DNA from: Pseudomonas nunensis
Lineage (GTDB): Bacteria; Pseudomonadota; Gammaproteobacteria; Pseudomonadales; Pseudomonadaceae
NCBI RefSeq assembly: GCF_024296925.1
Contig: NZ_CP101125.1
Coordinates: 6,636,501 to 6,700,500 of the forward strand
Direction of reading: 5' to 3'
Length of the DNA: 64,000 nucleotides
Positions within the stretch are counted from its first letter, which is position 1, and every line of letters begins with the position of its first letter. Under the pieces are notes generated by a model. It was not told the DNA's origin. It was given only the letters and a program-made list of their open reading frames with translations, and ran no database searches. Below are positions 1 through 8,687 of the stretch, one piece after another. The position numbers and the translations under genes are program-made.

Positions 1-2
1 CG

Positions 3-110
3 TGGTTTCCGGAGTTTGATTTGAACGAGTGGAAGCTGGTTTCCAATACCCCGAATCCAGCCGTCGATGACAAGCCTGCGTACAACTTTGAGGTATGGGA
101 AAAAGCTTAA
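3..110 (+). CDS. folA: Dihydrofolate reductase, C-terminal fragment
   Basis: The window opens inside a gene; the last 35 codons are visible, starting WFPEFD and ending in YNFEVWEKA before a TAA stop. A WFPEID-like stretch followed by an acidic loop and a terminal Y-x-F-x-x-W is how the C-terminal beta strands of proteobacterial dihydrofolate reductase look. The enzyme reduces dihydrofolate to tetrahydrofolate with NADPH. Closeness to ilvD matches the folA neighbourhood in other pseudomonads. The active site lies outside the window, so the call rests on the tail and on synteny. Confidence 0.7.
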   Translation, partial: WFPEFDLNEWKLVSNTPNPAVDDKPAYNFEVWEKA

Positions 111-114
111 AAGC

Positions 115-190
115 TTCGCGGGCAAGCCTCGCTCCTACAGGGTTGGCGCAATTTGGCGCATAACCCGTAGGAGCGAGGCTTGCCCGCGAA
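115..190. repeat. REPIN, GTAGGAGCGAGGC family
   Basis: Two inverted REP arms: TTCGCGGGCAAGCCTCGCTC on the left and its reverse complement on the right, with about 28 bases between. It lies between folA and the convergent symporter gene and could act as a bidirectional hairpin. Confidence 0.9.
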
Positions 191-215
191 GGGGCCCGCT
201 CAGTCGCTAAAAATC

Positions 216-1607
216 TTAAGCCTGAGCCAACTCCGCATGCTCATCCGCATCCAGCAGCTCTTTATCCGTCTGCTGCATGATCTGGCTGGTAATCGCCCCC
301 GCCGTAATCGACCCGCTGACGTTCAACGCCGTGCGGCCCATATCAATCAGCGGCTCGACCGAAATCAGCAACGCCACCAGTGACACCGGCAAGCCCATGG
401 CCGGCAGCACGATCAACGCGGCAAACGTCGCGCCGCCACCCACCCCCGCCACACCGGCCGAACTCAGGGTCACAATCGCCACCAGCGTCGCGATCCACAG
501 CGGATCCAGCGGGTTGATGCCCACGGTCGGCGCAACCATCACCGCCAACATCGCCGGGTACAGGCCGGCACAACCGTTCTGGCCAATGGTCGCGCCGAAC
601 GAAGCGGCGAAACTGGCGATGGACTGTGGAATGCCCAAACGGCTGGTCTGGGCTTCGATGCTCAGCGGAATGGTCGCGGCGCTGGAGCGGCTGGTGAAGG
701 CAAACGTCAGCACTGGCCAGATTTTGCGGAAGAACCGCAGCGGGTTGATCCCGGCCGCCGACACCAACACACCGTGGATCACAAACATCAGGCCCAGGCC
801 GATGTACGACACCACGACGAAACTGCCGAGTTTGATGATGTCTTGCAGATTGGAGCCGGCGACCACTTTGGTCATCAGCGCCAATACGCCGTAAGGGGTC
901 AGCTTCATTACCAGACGCACCAGACGCATCACCCAGGCTTGCAGGGTGTCGATGGCGTTGATCACTTTCTGACCTTTCTCGACGTCATCTTTCAGCAATT
1001 GCAACGCGGCGACCCCGAGGAACGCGGCGAAGATCACCACACTGATAATCGAGGTCGGCTTGGCGCGCGCCAGGTCGGCGAACGGGTTTTGCGGGATGAA
1101 CGACAGCAGCAACTGCGGCACATTCAGGTCCGCGACTTTGCCCGCATAGTCGGTCTGGATGGTTTGCAGGCGCGCCATTTCCTGGGTGCCGGCGACCAGG
1201 CCTTCGGCAGTCAGGCCGAACAGGTTGGTCAGGCCGATACCGATCAGCGCCGCGATGGCGGTGGTGAACAGCAGCGTGCCGATGGTCAGGAAGCTGATTT
1301 TGCCCAGGGACGACGCGTTGTGCAGACGGGCCACGGCGCTGAGGATCGAAGCGAACACCAGCGGGATCACGATCATTTGCAGCAGCTGCACGTAGCCATT
1401 GCCGACCAGATCGAACCAGCCGATCGAAGCTTTCAGCACCGGGTTGCCGGCACCGTAAATCGTGTGCAACGCCACGCCGAAGACCACGCCCAATACCAGC
1501 GCGAGCAGGACTTTCTTGGCTAAGCTCCAAGAGGTGTGACGGGTTTGCGCCAGGCCAAAGAGCAGGGCGAGGAACACCAGCAGATTGAGAATCAGCGGCA
1601 GATTCAT
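216..1607 (-). CDS. tcyP: Sodium:dicarboxylate symporter family protein, TcyP/YdjN type (L-cystine uptake)
   Basis: A 463-residue inner-membrane carrier of the DAACS (SLC1-like) family. Several hydrophobic helices, the segment [13 protein letters not shown] (the serine-rich re-entrant loop) and [14 protein letters not shown] near the C-terminus are family signatures. Among relatives it resembles the TcyP/YdjN cystine symporters, which start MNLPLILN and lack the GltP-type ends. I chose the ATG at 1607 because GGAG lies seven bases upstream; the reading frame stays open to 1772, but that extension has no membrane or conserved character. It is divergent from pchP. The substrate is inferred from family resemblance; a C4-dicarboxylate or glutamate role is the alternative. 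Confidence 0.8.
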   Translation of the reverse strand: MNLPLILNLLVFLALLFGLAQTRHTSWSLAKKVLLALVLGVVFGVALHTIYGAGNPVLKASIGWFDLVGNGYVQLLQMIVIPLVFASILSAVARLHNASSLGKISFLTIGTLLFTTAIAALIGIGLTNLFGLTAEGLVAGTQEMARLQTIQTDYAGKVADLNVPQLLLSFIPQNPFADLARAKPTSIISVVIFAAFLGVAALQLLKDDVEKGQKVINAIDTLQAWVMRLVRLVMKLTPYGVLALMTKVVAGSNLQDIIKLGSFVVVSYIGLGLMFVIHGVLVSAAGINPLRFFRKIWPVLTFAFTSRSSAATIPLSIEAQTSRLGIPQSIASFAASFGATIGQNGCAGLYPAMLAVMVAPTVGINPLDPLWIATLVAIVTLSSAGVAGVGGGATFAALIVLPAMGLPVSLVALLISVEPLIDMGRTALNVSGSITAGAITSQIMQQTDKELLDADEHAELAQA

Positions 1608-1857
1608 AAAGACTCCATAGACTTGTGCCAGCCACCTTCTTGTGTGACTGCGAACCGGCAAGCCTAACAGCTTGATATCTAATGAATTAATACCAAAAAC
1701 AGAGGTGAACTGTCGTTTTTGGAATAAGCCGGTGTCGCTGGCAGGGATGCAGCTGGCGCGATGTGGATGCAAGCGGTCGCGGGCAGACGGGAACTGTCAC
1801 AGTTTTTTGTTAGCGTCGATGTCTTTGAATCAGGTCTATTTATAAGGAAGCATGCAG

Positions 1858-2913
1858 ATGAAGTTCGCACCGAAAATGCTGGCTGCTGCACTCTGCCTCG
1901 GCCTCGCCGGCCAGGTATTCGCCACGGATTTGAAGCATTGGCCAGCCGATCAGGCCAAGGCGCTGGACGCGATGATCGCGGCCAATGCCAACAAGGGTAA
2001 CTTTGCGGTGTTCGACATGGACAACACCAGTTACCGCTACGACCTCGAAGAGTCGTTGCTGCCGTTCATGGAAAACAAGGGCCTGATCACCCGCGAGAAG
2101 CTCGACCCTTCTCTGAAACTGATTCCGTTCAAAGACACCGCCGACCACAAGGAAAGCCTGTTCAGCTACTACTACCGTCTCTGCGAAATCGACGACATGG
2201 TGTGCTATCCATGGGTCGCCCAAGTGTTCTCCGGCTTCACGCTTAAAGAACTCAAGGGCTACGTCGACGAGCTGATGGCTTCCGGCAAACCAGTGCCGAG
2301 CACCTATTACGACGGCGATGTGGTCAAGACCATCGACGTGCAGCCGCCGAAAGTTTTCACCGGCCAGGCCGAGCTGTACAACAAACTGATGGAGAACGGC
2401 ATCGAGGTCTACGTGATGACCGCCGCCTCCGAAGAACTGGTGCGCATGGTCGCGGCCGATCCGAAGTATGGCTACAACGTCAAACCGCAGAACGTGATCG
2501 GCGTGACCACGCTGCTCAAGGACCGCAAGACTGGCGAACTGACCACCGCGCGCAAGCAAATCACCGCCGGCAAGTATGACGAGAAAGCCAACCTCGACCT
2601 CGAATTGACCCCGTACCTGTGGACGCCAGCGACCTGGATGGCCGGCAAGCAAGCGGCGATCCTGACCTACATCGATGAATGGAAAAAACCGGTGCTGGTG
2701 GGCGGCGACACCCCGAGCAGCGACGGCTACATGCTGTTCCACAGCGTCGACGTGGCCAAGGGCGGCATCCACTTGTGGGTCAACCGCAAAGACAAATACA
2801 TGACCCAGATTAACGGCATGATGGCCAAGCACGCAGCGGCCCAGGCCAAAGAAGGGTTACCGGTGACGGCGGACAAAAACTGGGTGATCGTGAAGCCTGA
2901 AGAGATTCAATAA
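1858..2913 (+). CDS. pchP: Periplasmic phosphorylcholine phosphatase (HAD superfamily)
   Basis: Hydrolyses phosphorylcholine to choline and phosphate in the periplasm. A signal peptide runs to about residue 22 (cleavage after VFA). HAD motif I is FDMDNT; in mature numbering its residues fall at D31, D33 and T35, the positions described for P. aeruginosa PchP. Motif II is VMTAAS (T166), the motif III lysine is in MAGKQ (K242), and motif IV GGDTPSSDG supplies D262 and D267. Thus the catalytic set of that enzyme is present at the same spacing, with Thr where I recall Ser166. The ATG at 1858 is preferred over that at 1852 because AAGGAA lies eight bases upstream. Choline release would feed glycine-betaine metabolism encoded elsewhere. 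Confidence 0.85.
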   Translation: MKFAPKMLAAALCLGLAGQVFATDLKHWPADQAKALDAMIAANANKGNFAVFDMDNTSYRYDLEESLLPFMENKGLITREKLDPSLKLIPFKDTADHKESLFSYYYRLCEIDDMVCYPWVAQVFSGFTLKELKGYVDELMASGKPVPSTYYDGDVVKTIDVQPPKVFTGQAELYNKLMENGIEVYVMTAASEELVRMVAADPKYGYNVKPQNVIGVTTLLKDRKTGELTTARKQITAGKYDEKANLDLELTPYLWTPATWMAGKQAAILTYIDEWKKPVLVGGDTPSSDGYMLFHSVDVAKGGIHLWVNRKDKYMTQINGMMAKHAAAQAKEGLPVTADKNWVIVKPEEIQ

Positions 2914-2966
2914 GGGCAACACAGGAACTGTGTAAGGCCACACTCTTGTGATCAACACAAATCCCC

Positions 2967-3056
2967 TGTGGGAGCGGGCTTGCTCGCGAAGGCGGTGTGT
3001 CAGGCAGCATTGATCTCGACTGACAATCCCTCTTCGCGAGCAAGCCCGCTCCCACA
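2967..3056. repeat. REPIN, GTGGGAGCGGGC family, 90 bp
   Basis: TGTGGGAGCGGGCTTGCTCG on the left and its inverted copy on the right, with GTGTGTCA and TGACA-like spacer ends. It lies between the convergent pchP and ilvD genes. Confidence 0.9.
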
Positions 3057-3081
3057 TTTGACTGAGTTGGACGCAAAAAAA

Positions 3082-3104
3082 ATGCCCCGCACTTGGCGGG
3101 GCAT
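3082..3104. terminator. Bidirectional intrinsic terminator between pchP and ilvD
   Basis: A perfect 9-bp stem, ATGCCCCGC / GCGGGGCAT, with a 5-base loop, flanked by an A run on the left and T6 on the right. It can terminate ilvD leftward and pchP rightward. Confidence 0.9.
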
Positions 3105-3126
3105 TTTTTATGACGACGACTAAGGC

Positions 3127-4968
3127 TTACAGCCCATCAAGCATCGCTTTGTTACGCACGGCACCCTTGTCGGCACTGGTGGCCAGCAGGGCGTAGGCTT
3201 TCAGCGCGGTGGTCACTTTGCGAGGGCGCTTCTCGACTGGCTTCCAGCCTTTCTGATCCTGCTCGACCCGGCGTGCCGCCAGTTCTTCATCGCTGATCAA
3301 CAGATTGATCGAACGGTTCGGAATGTCGATCAGTACCTTGTCGCCATCCTGCACCAGACCAATCGCGCCGCCAGCAGCGGCTTCTGGCGAAGCGTGACCG
3401 ATGGACAGACCCGAGGTGCCACCGGAGAAACGACCGTCGGTGAGCAGGGCGCAGGCTTTGCCCAGGCCTTTGGATTTCAGGTAGGACGTCGGGTACAGCA
3501 TTTCTTGCATGCCCGGGCCGCCTTTCGGGCCTTCGTAACGGATGATCACGATGTCGCCGGCCTTCACTTCGTCAGCGAGGATGCCGCGTACGGCGCTGTC
3601 CTGGCTTTCGAAGATCTTCGCGTTGCCTTCGAACACGTGGATCGACTCGTCCACGCCAGCAGTTTTCACTACGCAACCGTCGAGGGCGATGTTGCCGTAG
3701 AGAACGGCCAGGCCGCCTTCTTGCGAGTAAGCGTGTTCGACACTGCGGATGCAGCCGTTTTCACGGTCGTCGTCCAGGGTTTCCCAACGGGTCGACTGGC
3801 TGAACGCAGTTTGCGTCGGGATGCCCGCAGGACCGGCCTTGAAGAAGTGATGCACGGCTTCGTCGGTGGTCTGGGTGATGTCCCACTTGGCGATGCCTTC
3901 GGCCATGCTCTTGCTGTGCACGGTCGGCAGCTCGGTGTGCAGCAGGCCGCCACGGGCCAGCGATCCGAGGATGCTGAAGATGCCGCCGGCACGGTGCACG
4001 TCTTCCATGTGGTACTTCTGGATGTTCGGCGCGACTTTGCACAGTTGCGGTACGTGGCGCGAGAGGCGGTCGATGTCCTTCAGGTCGAAGTCGATCTCGG
4101 CTTCCTGGGCGGCGGCCAGCAAGTGCAGGATGGTGTTGGTGGAACCGCCCATGGCGATGTCCAGGGTCATGGCGTTTTCGAACGCCTTGAAGTTGGCGAT
4201 GTTGCGCGGCAATACCGACTCATCGTTGTCGCCGTAGTAACGCTTGCACAGATCGACGATAGTGCGGCCGGCCTGCAGGAACAGCTGTTCGCGGTCGCTG
4301 TGGGTTGCCAGGGTCGAACCGTTGCCCGGCAAGGCCAGGCCCAGGGCTTCAACCAGGCAGTTCATCGAGTTGGCGGTGAACATGCCGGAGCACGAGCCGC
4401 ACGTCGGGCAAGCGCTGCGCTCGTACTCAGCGACTTTCTCGTCAGAAGCGCTGGAGTCGGCGGCGATCACCATGGCATCGACCAGGTCGAGGCCGTGGCT
4501 GGCGAGTTTGGTCTTGCCGGCTTCCATCGGGCCGCCGGAAACGAAGATCACCGGGATGTTCAGGCGCAGAGCGGCCATCAGCATGCCAGGGGTGATCTTG
4601 TCGCAGTTGGAGATGCAGACGATGGCGTCGGCGCAGTGGGCGTTGACCATGTATTCGACGGAGTCGGCGATGATCTCGCGGCTCGGCAGCGAATACAGCA
4701 TGCCGTCGTGGCCCATGGCGATGCCGTCATCCACGGCGATGGTGTTGAATTCTTTCGCTACACCGCCGGCGCGTTCGATCTCGCGGGCGACCAGTTGGCC
4801 CAGGTCCTTGAGGTGGACGTGGCCCGGTACGAACTGGGTGAACGAGTTGGCAATGGCGATGATCGGCTTCTTGAAGTCGTCATCTTTCATCCCCGTGGCG
4901 CGCCACAGTGCGCGGGCACCGGCCATGTTGCGGCCGTGGGTGGATGTTTTCGAGCGGTAATCAGGCAT
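3127..4968 (-). CDS. ilvD: Dihydroxy-acid dehydratase
   Basis: Catalyses dehydration of 2,3-dihydroxyisovalerate and 2,3-dihydroxy-3-methylvalerate, the third common step of valine and isoleucine synthesis. The 613 residues match the gammaproteobacterial IlvD length. Fe-S ligand regions [12 protein letters not shown] and [17 protein letters not shown] are present, as is the C-terminal [20 protein letters not shown], which separates IlvD from the related Edd dehydratase. It starts [20 protein letters not shown], the usual family N-terminus. Transcribed alone on the minus strand and closed by the terminator at 3082-3104. Confidence 0.97.
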   Translation of the reverse strand: MPDYRSKTSTHGRNMAGARALWRATGMKDDDFKKPIIAIANSFTQFVPGHVHLKDLGQLVAREIERAGGVAKEFNTIAVDDGIAMGHDGMLYSLPSREIIADSVEYMVNAHCADAIVCISNCDKITPGMLMAALRLNIPVIFVSGGPMEAGKTKLASHGLDLVDAMVIAADSSASDEKVAEYERSACPTCGSCSGMFTANSMNCLVEALGLALPGNGSTLATHSDREQLFLQAGRTIVDLCKRYYGDNDESVLPRNIANFKAFENAMTLDIAMGGSTNTILHLLAAAQEAEIDFDLKDIDRLSRHVPQLCKVAPNIQKYHMEDVHRAGGIFSILGSLARGGLLHTELPTVHSKSMAEGIAKWDITQTTDEAVHHFFKAGPAGIPTQTAFSQSTRWETLDDDRENGCIRSVEHAYSQEGGLAVLYGNIALDGCVVKTAGVDESIHVFEGNAKIFESQDSAVRGILADEVKAGDIVIIRYEGPKGGPGMQEMLYPTSYLKSKGLGKACALLTDGRFSGGTSGLSIGHASPEAAAGGAIGLVQDGDKVLIDIPNRSINLLISDEELAARRVEQDQKGWKPVEKRPRKVTTALKAYALLATSADKGAVRNKAMLDGL

Positions 4969-5225
4969 GGAGCACTCCGGGCGGCTAATCAGGTATCAAA
5001 GGGGAGTGAGCTTCTATTGACGTCTGGAACACTCAGAAATGGCCGTGTGTCCGGAAGTTGCCGATGACTTTGCGGGATCGCCGCTTGCCTCAGCCTGAGC
5101 TCATAAACCCGCCGGGGGATGAATGGCGATGAATCCCGCGATTCTACACCGCTGGCGTCAGGAGGGAATGCCGGAAAGTGTTGATCCAGCGCTGACGCAG
5201 CATGTGGGATGACGACCGGCAGCGT

Positions 5226-6431
5226 TCACCCGACCGACAGCACCCGGTGACGCCGGGTAATCAGCGCATTCAGGCCGATACCGAAGGCGCTTAACAGGAG
5301 AAAACTGAGGGCCAGGGTCGTCTGCAAGTCGGTGCTGCTCAGGTTGATCAAAGCGCTGATCAGCCCGCCGAAGATGAACACCAGCGTGTTGCCCGCTGCC
5401 GCCGACGTGCCTGCCTTGTCCGGAAACACCTCCATGGCTTTGGAGGTCGCGACAGGGCGGGCAATGGTGGTGCCAGCCGTGCAGATGATCATCGGGACCA
5501 ACACGGTCAGGGTCGAAAGCCCCAGCCATGTTGAAAGCATGAGCATCATCAGGCCCGCAAAGAAGATCAGGCCCAGGCCCACGATGATTTGTGTGTTGGG
5601 GGCGATCCTGCCGCCGATAAGCCGGGCGATGATGCCGCCGATGATGTACGCCAAGCCGTAGAGTAGCAGCGTCAGCGAGAACGCATAGGGCGAGAGCTGC
5701 AACTGGTCCATGAAGATCAACGGCGAAATGACAATGAAAGAGAAATGGCAGGCGAAGGCAATCGAGGCAATCAGCCAATAGCCCAGAAAACCGGCATCGC
5801 GGTAGACCACGCGGTATGACTGGACGATGCCCTGGCGTATGACGTTGGTCGGGCGCTGGTTTTCCAGAAAGAAGCACGCTTTCAGGAACACGGCGCCAGC
5901 CAGCGCGATAAAGGCCACAAAGCTGCCGGGCCAGTCCAAGGCTTGTTGCAGCAAGGTCCCGGCCAGGGGCGAAATGGAAATGAAGATCCCACTGGCCGTG
6001 ACCATGAGAATCCTCAGGCGGTCCCGCTCCTTGCCTTCGAACAGGTCTTGAACCAAGGCTTGAGTGAGCACAAAACAACCGCAGCCAATGGCCTGGACCA
6101 GCCGGAACACCAGGAACCAGGGATACTCGGTGGATAACAGGCAACCCGTCGCGCCGATGATCGACACCGCCATGCCCGCCAGCAGCAGCCCTTTACGTCC
6201 GATGCGGTCCGACAGCGGCCCGATCAACAGTTGGGACACGGAGATACCGACGGCGAACAGGCTGATGGAAAACGCGATGTCCGCGGGGGTGGTCCGAAAA
6301 TGTTCCGCCAGTGCCGGAAAAGAAGGCAGCAGGACATCCAGCGGAAAGACCCCAAGCAACACCATGGTCATCAGCAGGATGACGGCGGCACGGCGTTTTT
6401 TGAGGCTGACAGCCGGTTTTCCTTCATCCAT
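5226..6431 (-). CDS. MFS drug-resistance transporter, Bcr/CflA family (exporter of the accessory operon)
   Basis: A 401-residue inner-membrane protein with about twelve hydrophobic segments. The loop GPLSDRIGRKGLLLAG is MFS motif A, and the N-terminus FPLDVLLPSFPALAEHF is typical of Bcr/CflA proton antiporters. The ATG at 6431 overlaps the stop of the diiron oxygenase gene by eight bases (ATGGATGA), with AGGA seven bases upstream, so the two are translationally coupled. In this setting it most likely exports the product of the peptide, dehydrogenase and oxygenase genes, or confers self-immunity; that is inference. It could also be a general efflux pump that was captured by the operon. Confidence 0.85.
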   Translation of the reverse strand: MDEGKPAVSLKKRRAAVILLMTMVLLGVFPLDVLLPSFPALAEHFRTTPADIAFSISLFAVGISVSQLLIGPLSDRIGRKGLLLAGMAVSIIGATGCLLSTEYPWFLVFRLVQAIGCGCFVLTQALVQDLFEGKERDRLRILMVTASGIFISISPLAGTLLQQALDWPGSFVAFIALAGAVFLKACFFLENQRPTNVIRQGIVQSYRVVYRDAGFLGYWLIASIAFACHFSFIVISPLIFMDQLQLSPYAFSLTLLLYGLAYIIGGIIARLIGGRIAPNTQIIVGLGLIFFAGLMMLMLSTWLGLSTLTVLVPMIICTAGTTIARPVATSKAMEVFPDKAGTSAAAGNTLVFIFGGLISALINLSSTDLQTTLALSFLLLSAFGIGLNALITRRHRVLSVG

Positions 6432-7389
6432 CGACAAGTCCTGCCTGCATGAAAAGTTGCTGATTGCTGCGCAGGTCGAAGAACCCGGCATTGCGTAAGG
6501 CCTGGAGCGTAGCACCCGCCCCTGAGCGAGTCCGCTGGACTACGGCTGGCGAACCTGCCAGCCCGCCAAGAATCTCAGCAACACAGGTGCTATTCAGCCC
6601 CGCGCTGTTCAGGCTTTCCTTGAGCCAGCGCTCATCGACTTCAAAGAACACCAGAATGATCTCCACCAGCCATTTGGCGGCGAACGTGCGTTGACTGCTG
6701 GTCAGGGTCAGCCATAGATAATGGAATACCTCTGAGAAATAGCGACTGTGACGCGCCTCGTCAGTGAGGTGGTCCCTGAGCATTTCCTGGACGCTGGACA
6801 CCAGAGTGTCGCGACAAACCTCGAGCAGTTCCCGGGCGATGATCGTCTCCGAGACGAAGCCGACCAGAAACCAGGCCAGCGTCTTGTACCGGTCCGGGGT
6901 TTGCTCGAGCAGGGCGTTCAACCGGGTTATCCGGTGTGGCATCACCGGACGCTGGGTGATGCCGTAATGACTGGCAATCTGCTCGGCGAGGCTGTTGGAA
7001 AACAGCGCGTGAAAACCCTCGTCGGTGTAGAGCTGCAAAGCGGCGGTTTTCATTCGCTGCGGAATGCTGATCCCCAGTTCACCGTGGGCGATGGTTTCCA
7101 CCGAGCGGTTGACGATGCGGTGCTCCAGCAGCGTGGTGTAGTCGAGGAAATACACCAGGTGATTGGCCGATAAACGATGGATGACCGGTTGACCTGCTGC
7201 CTTGATACTCGGGTGGCTCAGATAGGGCAGAAAGGCTGGGGGGAACCAGTGTCGCGTTTCCAATTGCTGTTCCAGGTCTGAAGGCAACAGGTAGGAGTGT
7301 TCGCTGGCCCGGACCGAGGCTCGGGTATTCCAGTCGCTCAGGGTGAAACGCTGGGCCCAGAAATCCGGGAGAGAGGAGGCGCTGGTCAT
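6424..7389 (-). CDS. AurF-type diiron oxygenase (p-aminobenzoate N-oxygenase-like)
   Basis: A 321-residue soluble, all-helical protein. Seven candidate diiron ligands lie at E89, E124, H127, E181, H207, E211 and H214; the spacing 35-3-54-26-4-3 nearly reproduces that of AurF (35-3-57-27-4-3 from E101 to H230, from memory). The two E-x-x-H motifs read DEGFH and DEARH. AurF relatives oxidise amines to hydroxylamine, nitroso or nitro groups with O2. The ATG at 7389 overlaps the SagB-type gene stop (ATGA), so both are co-translated. The substrate is unknown; the adjacent peptide gene suggests a peptide or peptide-derived amine. A different C-H or N oxidation is possible for this superfamily. Confidence 0.8.
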   Translation of the reverse strand: MTSASSLPDFWAQRFTLSDWNTRASVRASEHSYLLPSDLEQQLETRHWFPPAFLPYLSHPSIKAAGQPVIHRLSANHLVYFLDYTTLLEHRIVNRSVETIAHGELGISIPQRMKTAALQLYTDEGFHALFSNSLAEQIASHYGITQRPVMPHRITRLNALLEQTPDRYKTLAWFLVGFVSETIIARELLEVCRDTLVSSVQEMLRDHLTDEARHSRYFSEVFHYLWLTLTSSQRTFAAKWLVEIILVFFEVDERWLKESLNSAGLNSTCVAEILGGLAGSPAVVQRTRSGAGATLQALRNAGFFDLRSNQQLFMQAGLVDG

Positions 7390-8492
7390 TGTGGCGGGCC
7401 CTCGTTCAGCAGCGCTTTCAATTCCTTGCACATCGCTTGCCCGTCGCTCAGGCCGCAGCCGACAAAAAACAGCGGTTGTTCCGCGCTGTCCTCAAGCCCT
7501 AGTAGGGTTTCAACCTGATCGTCCGTGAGCGCTCCCGTCAGCCAGGTGCCCAGGCCCAGTGCGGTGGCTACCAGTTGGAAGGTCTGGGAAATATGACCCG
7601 CCTCGACGTAGGCCATCCGGTAAGCCCGGGAGTGTTGGTATTTCCACCACAACTTGTCGAACCGTGCGGTGATGAACAGGCCGACGGGCAGGTTGTTGAT
7701 GAAATGTTGCCCACACAGCAACTGGCCCAAGGGCGAGGTTGGCAGCGTGCTGACGAAGCTCAACGCATGATCAGCCGGATGGTAGGCATAGAGCCCAGGC
7801 TCCAGGCCGCTGACGTTTTGTACATGCAGGAAACCTTCACAGGCATTCAAACCTCCGCCCGAAGGGCTGCTGCGGCGTGCGGTCAAACCTTCGGCGACCG
7901 TCTCGTCGATATCGTCCTCGCGCTCCTTCAGGTAGCCGAGAGACAGATAGAGCAACGTACTGATATCGCCGAGGGACACTGCTGCGCCGGTGAAAGAGCG
8001 GCAGGTCTTACGCTTCACCAGCGCATCGGCCAAGCTGTCGGCCGGTAACCCTGCGGGCGCGGGCAGGCTGATCAGCTCGCTGGTCGGCCGGTGCACGAAA
8101 TTGGTGTCAGGTGCACTGGAGGTCAATACGTCGTTGCAATGGTCCAGATAATGTCTCGACCATTCATAAATATTCTGTGGGGTATATTCGCAAGGTATGT
8201 TCTTGGTGCCGATGTGAAATATCTTTGATAGTTCATCCCAGCCCCATACGTTAGTGTTTTGTATTGAAGTTGTCAGTATTCCAGTGTTCAGGAATTGAGT
8301 GTCTATTATATTGAGAGTATCGAACGATTCAGGATTGTCGATCAGTTGTGCAAGTCGGGTTGAATACTCAAGATTCAGTTCGAATTGTTTGTGGCTTCGG
8401 TAATCCCAGACGATTTGGCCGGGCGTGCGAGGCAGTATGAATAGATGCGGGTTTATATGCATGGCGGGGCGGTTCACTCTGGACTGGGCCAT
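7386..8492 (-). CDS. SagB-type FMN-dependent dehydrogenase (nitroreductase fold)
   Basis: About 368 residues. The N-terminal part carries the SagB signature W-x-W-D...FHIGT (residues 83-96). The nitroreductase domain follows: RKTCRSFTG (161-169), RRSSPSGGGLNACEGF (206-221), a WKYQHSRAYR segment with a Lys-Tyr pair at 284-285 matching the catalytic Lys-Tyr of McbC, and EAGHISQTFQLVATALGLG. SagB/McbC enzymes oxidise peptide azolines to azoles with FMN. Here no YcaO cyclodehydratase accompanies it, so the substrate may differ. The start is uncertain: ATG 8492 has no clear ribosome site, and ATG 8462 or TTG 8531 are alternatives. Bases 8100-8420, coding its N-terminal domain, are visibly AT-rich against the rest of the gene. 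Confidence 0.85.
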   Translation of the reverse strand: MAQSRVNRPAMHINPHLFILPRTPGQIVWDYRSHKQFELNLEYSTRLAQLIDNPESFDTLNIIDTQFLNTGILTTSIQNTNVWGWDELSKIFHIGTKNIPCEYTPQNIYEWSRHYLDHCNDVLTSSAPDTNFVHRPTSELISLPAPAGLPADSLADALVKRKTCRSFTGAAVSLGDISTLLYLSLGYLKEREDDIDETVAEGLTARRSSPSGGGLNACEGFLHVQNVSGLEPGLYAYHPADHALSFVSTLPTSPLGQLLCGQHFINNLPVGLFITARFDKLWWKYQHSRAYRMAYVEAGHISQTFQLVATALGLGTWLTGALTDDQVETLLGLEDSAEQPLFFVGCGLSDGQAMCKELKALLNEGPPQ

Positions 8493-8497
8493 AGAAA

Positions 8498-8526
8498 ACG
8501 CTGGGTAAGCCGGCACTCCCCAGCGT
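8498..8526 (-). terminator. Attenuator-like hairpin between peptide gene and SagB-type gene
   Basis: On the transcript, ACGCUGGG pairs with CCCAGCGU (8-bp perfect stem, 13-base loop) and is followed by UUUUCU. It starts ten bases after the peptide stop and ends just before the ATG at 8492. Such partial terminators lower enzyme expression relative to precursor peptide in many peptide-product operons; that role is inferred here. Confidence 0.6.
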
Positions 8527-8535
8527 CTCAATTAC

Positions 8536-8607
8536 TTAGCGGGCTTTGGGTGCGACCAGAAAAGCCAGGTTAGCGATTTTGTTGGTTTCCAGAGTAATTG
8601 CTTTCAT
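8536..8607 (-). CDS. 23-residue peptide, candidate precursor of a modified peptide product
   Basis: An ATG at 8607, with a strong AAGGAG seven bases upstream, opens a 23-codon frame starting MKAITLETNK and ending FLVAPKAR before TAA. It has no Cys, Ser, Trp, Tyr or Gly; possible modification sites are Thr5, Thr8, Asn9, Asn13, Pro20, the lysines and the terminal Arg. It is first in an operon with flavin dehydrogenase, diiron oxygenase and exporter genes and is separated from them by an attenuator-like hairpin, the usual plan for a ribosomally made precursor. I recognise no known precursor family. Alternatives are a regulatory leader peptide or a chance ORF; the good ribosome site and promoter argue against chance. 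Confidence 0.65.
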   Translation of the reverse strand: MKAITLETNKIANLAFLVAPKAR

Positions 8608-8659
8608 GTGTTGAACTCCTTGTAAGTGATAGTGAGTGCCACTCCTTGGTGACAACTCA

Positions 8660-8687
8660 ATCATAGTTTGTAATGAGTTCTTATCAA
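8660..8687 (-). promoter_or_regulatory. Sigma-70 promoter of the peptide operon
   Basis: On the minus strand TTGATA (8687-8682) and TATGAT (8665-8660) are 16 bases apart, close to consensus and in an AT-rich patch. The expected start near 8653 gives a leader of about 46 bases, which carries AAGGAGT twice, the second serving the 23-codon gene. Confidence 0.7.

Noticed and set aside
3394..5067. 557-codon ORF antisense to ilvD
   Set aside because: Shadow frame of a high-GC gene; no recognisable domain, and ilvD on the other strand is certain.
7386..8607. Classical thiazole/oxazole-modified microcin cluster
   Set aside because: No YcaO or ThiF-like cyclodehydratase nearby, and the peptide has no Cys or Ser.
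8536..8607. PqqA-like or mycofactocin-like precursor
   Set aside because: Similar size to PqqA, but the Glu-x3-Tyr core is missing and no radical-SAM enzyme is adjacent.
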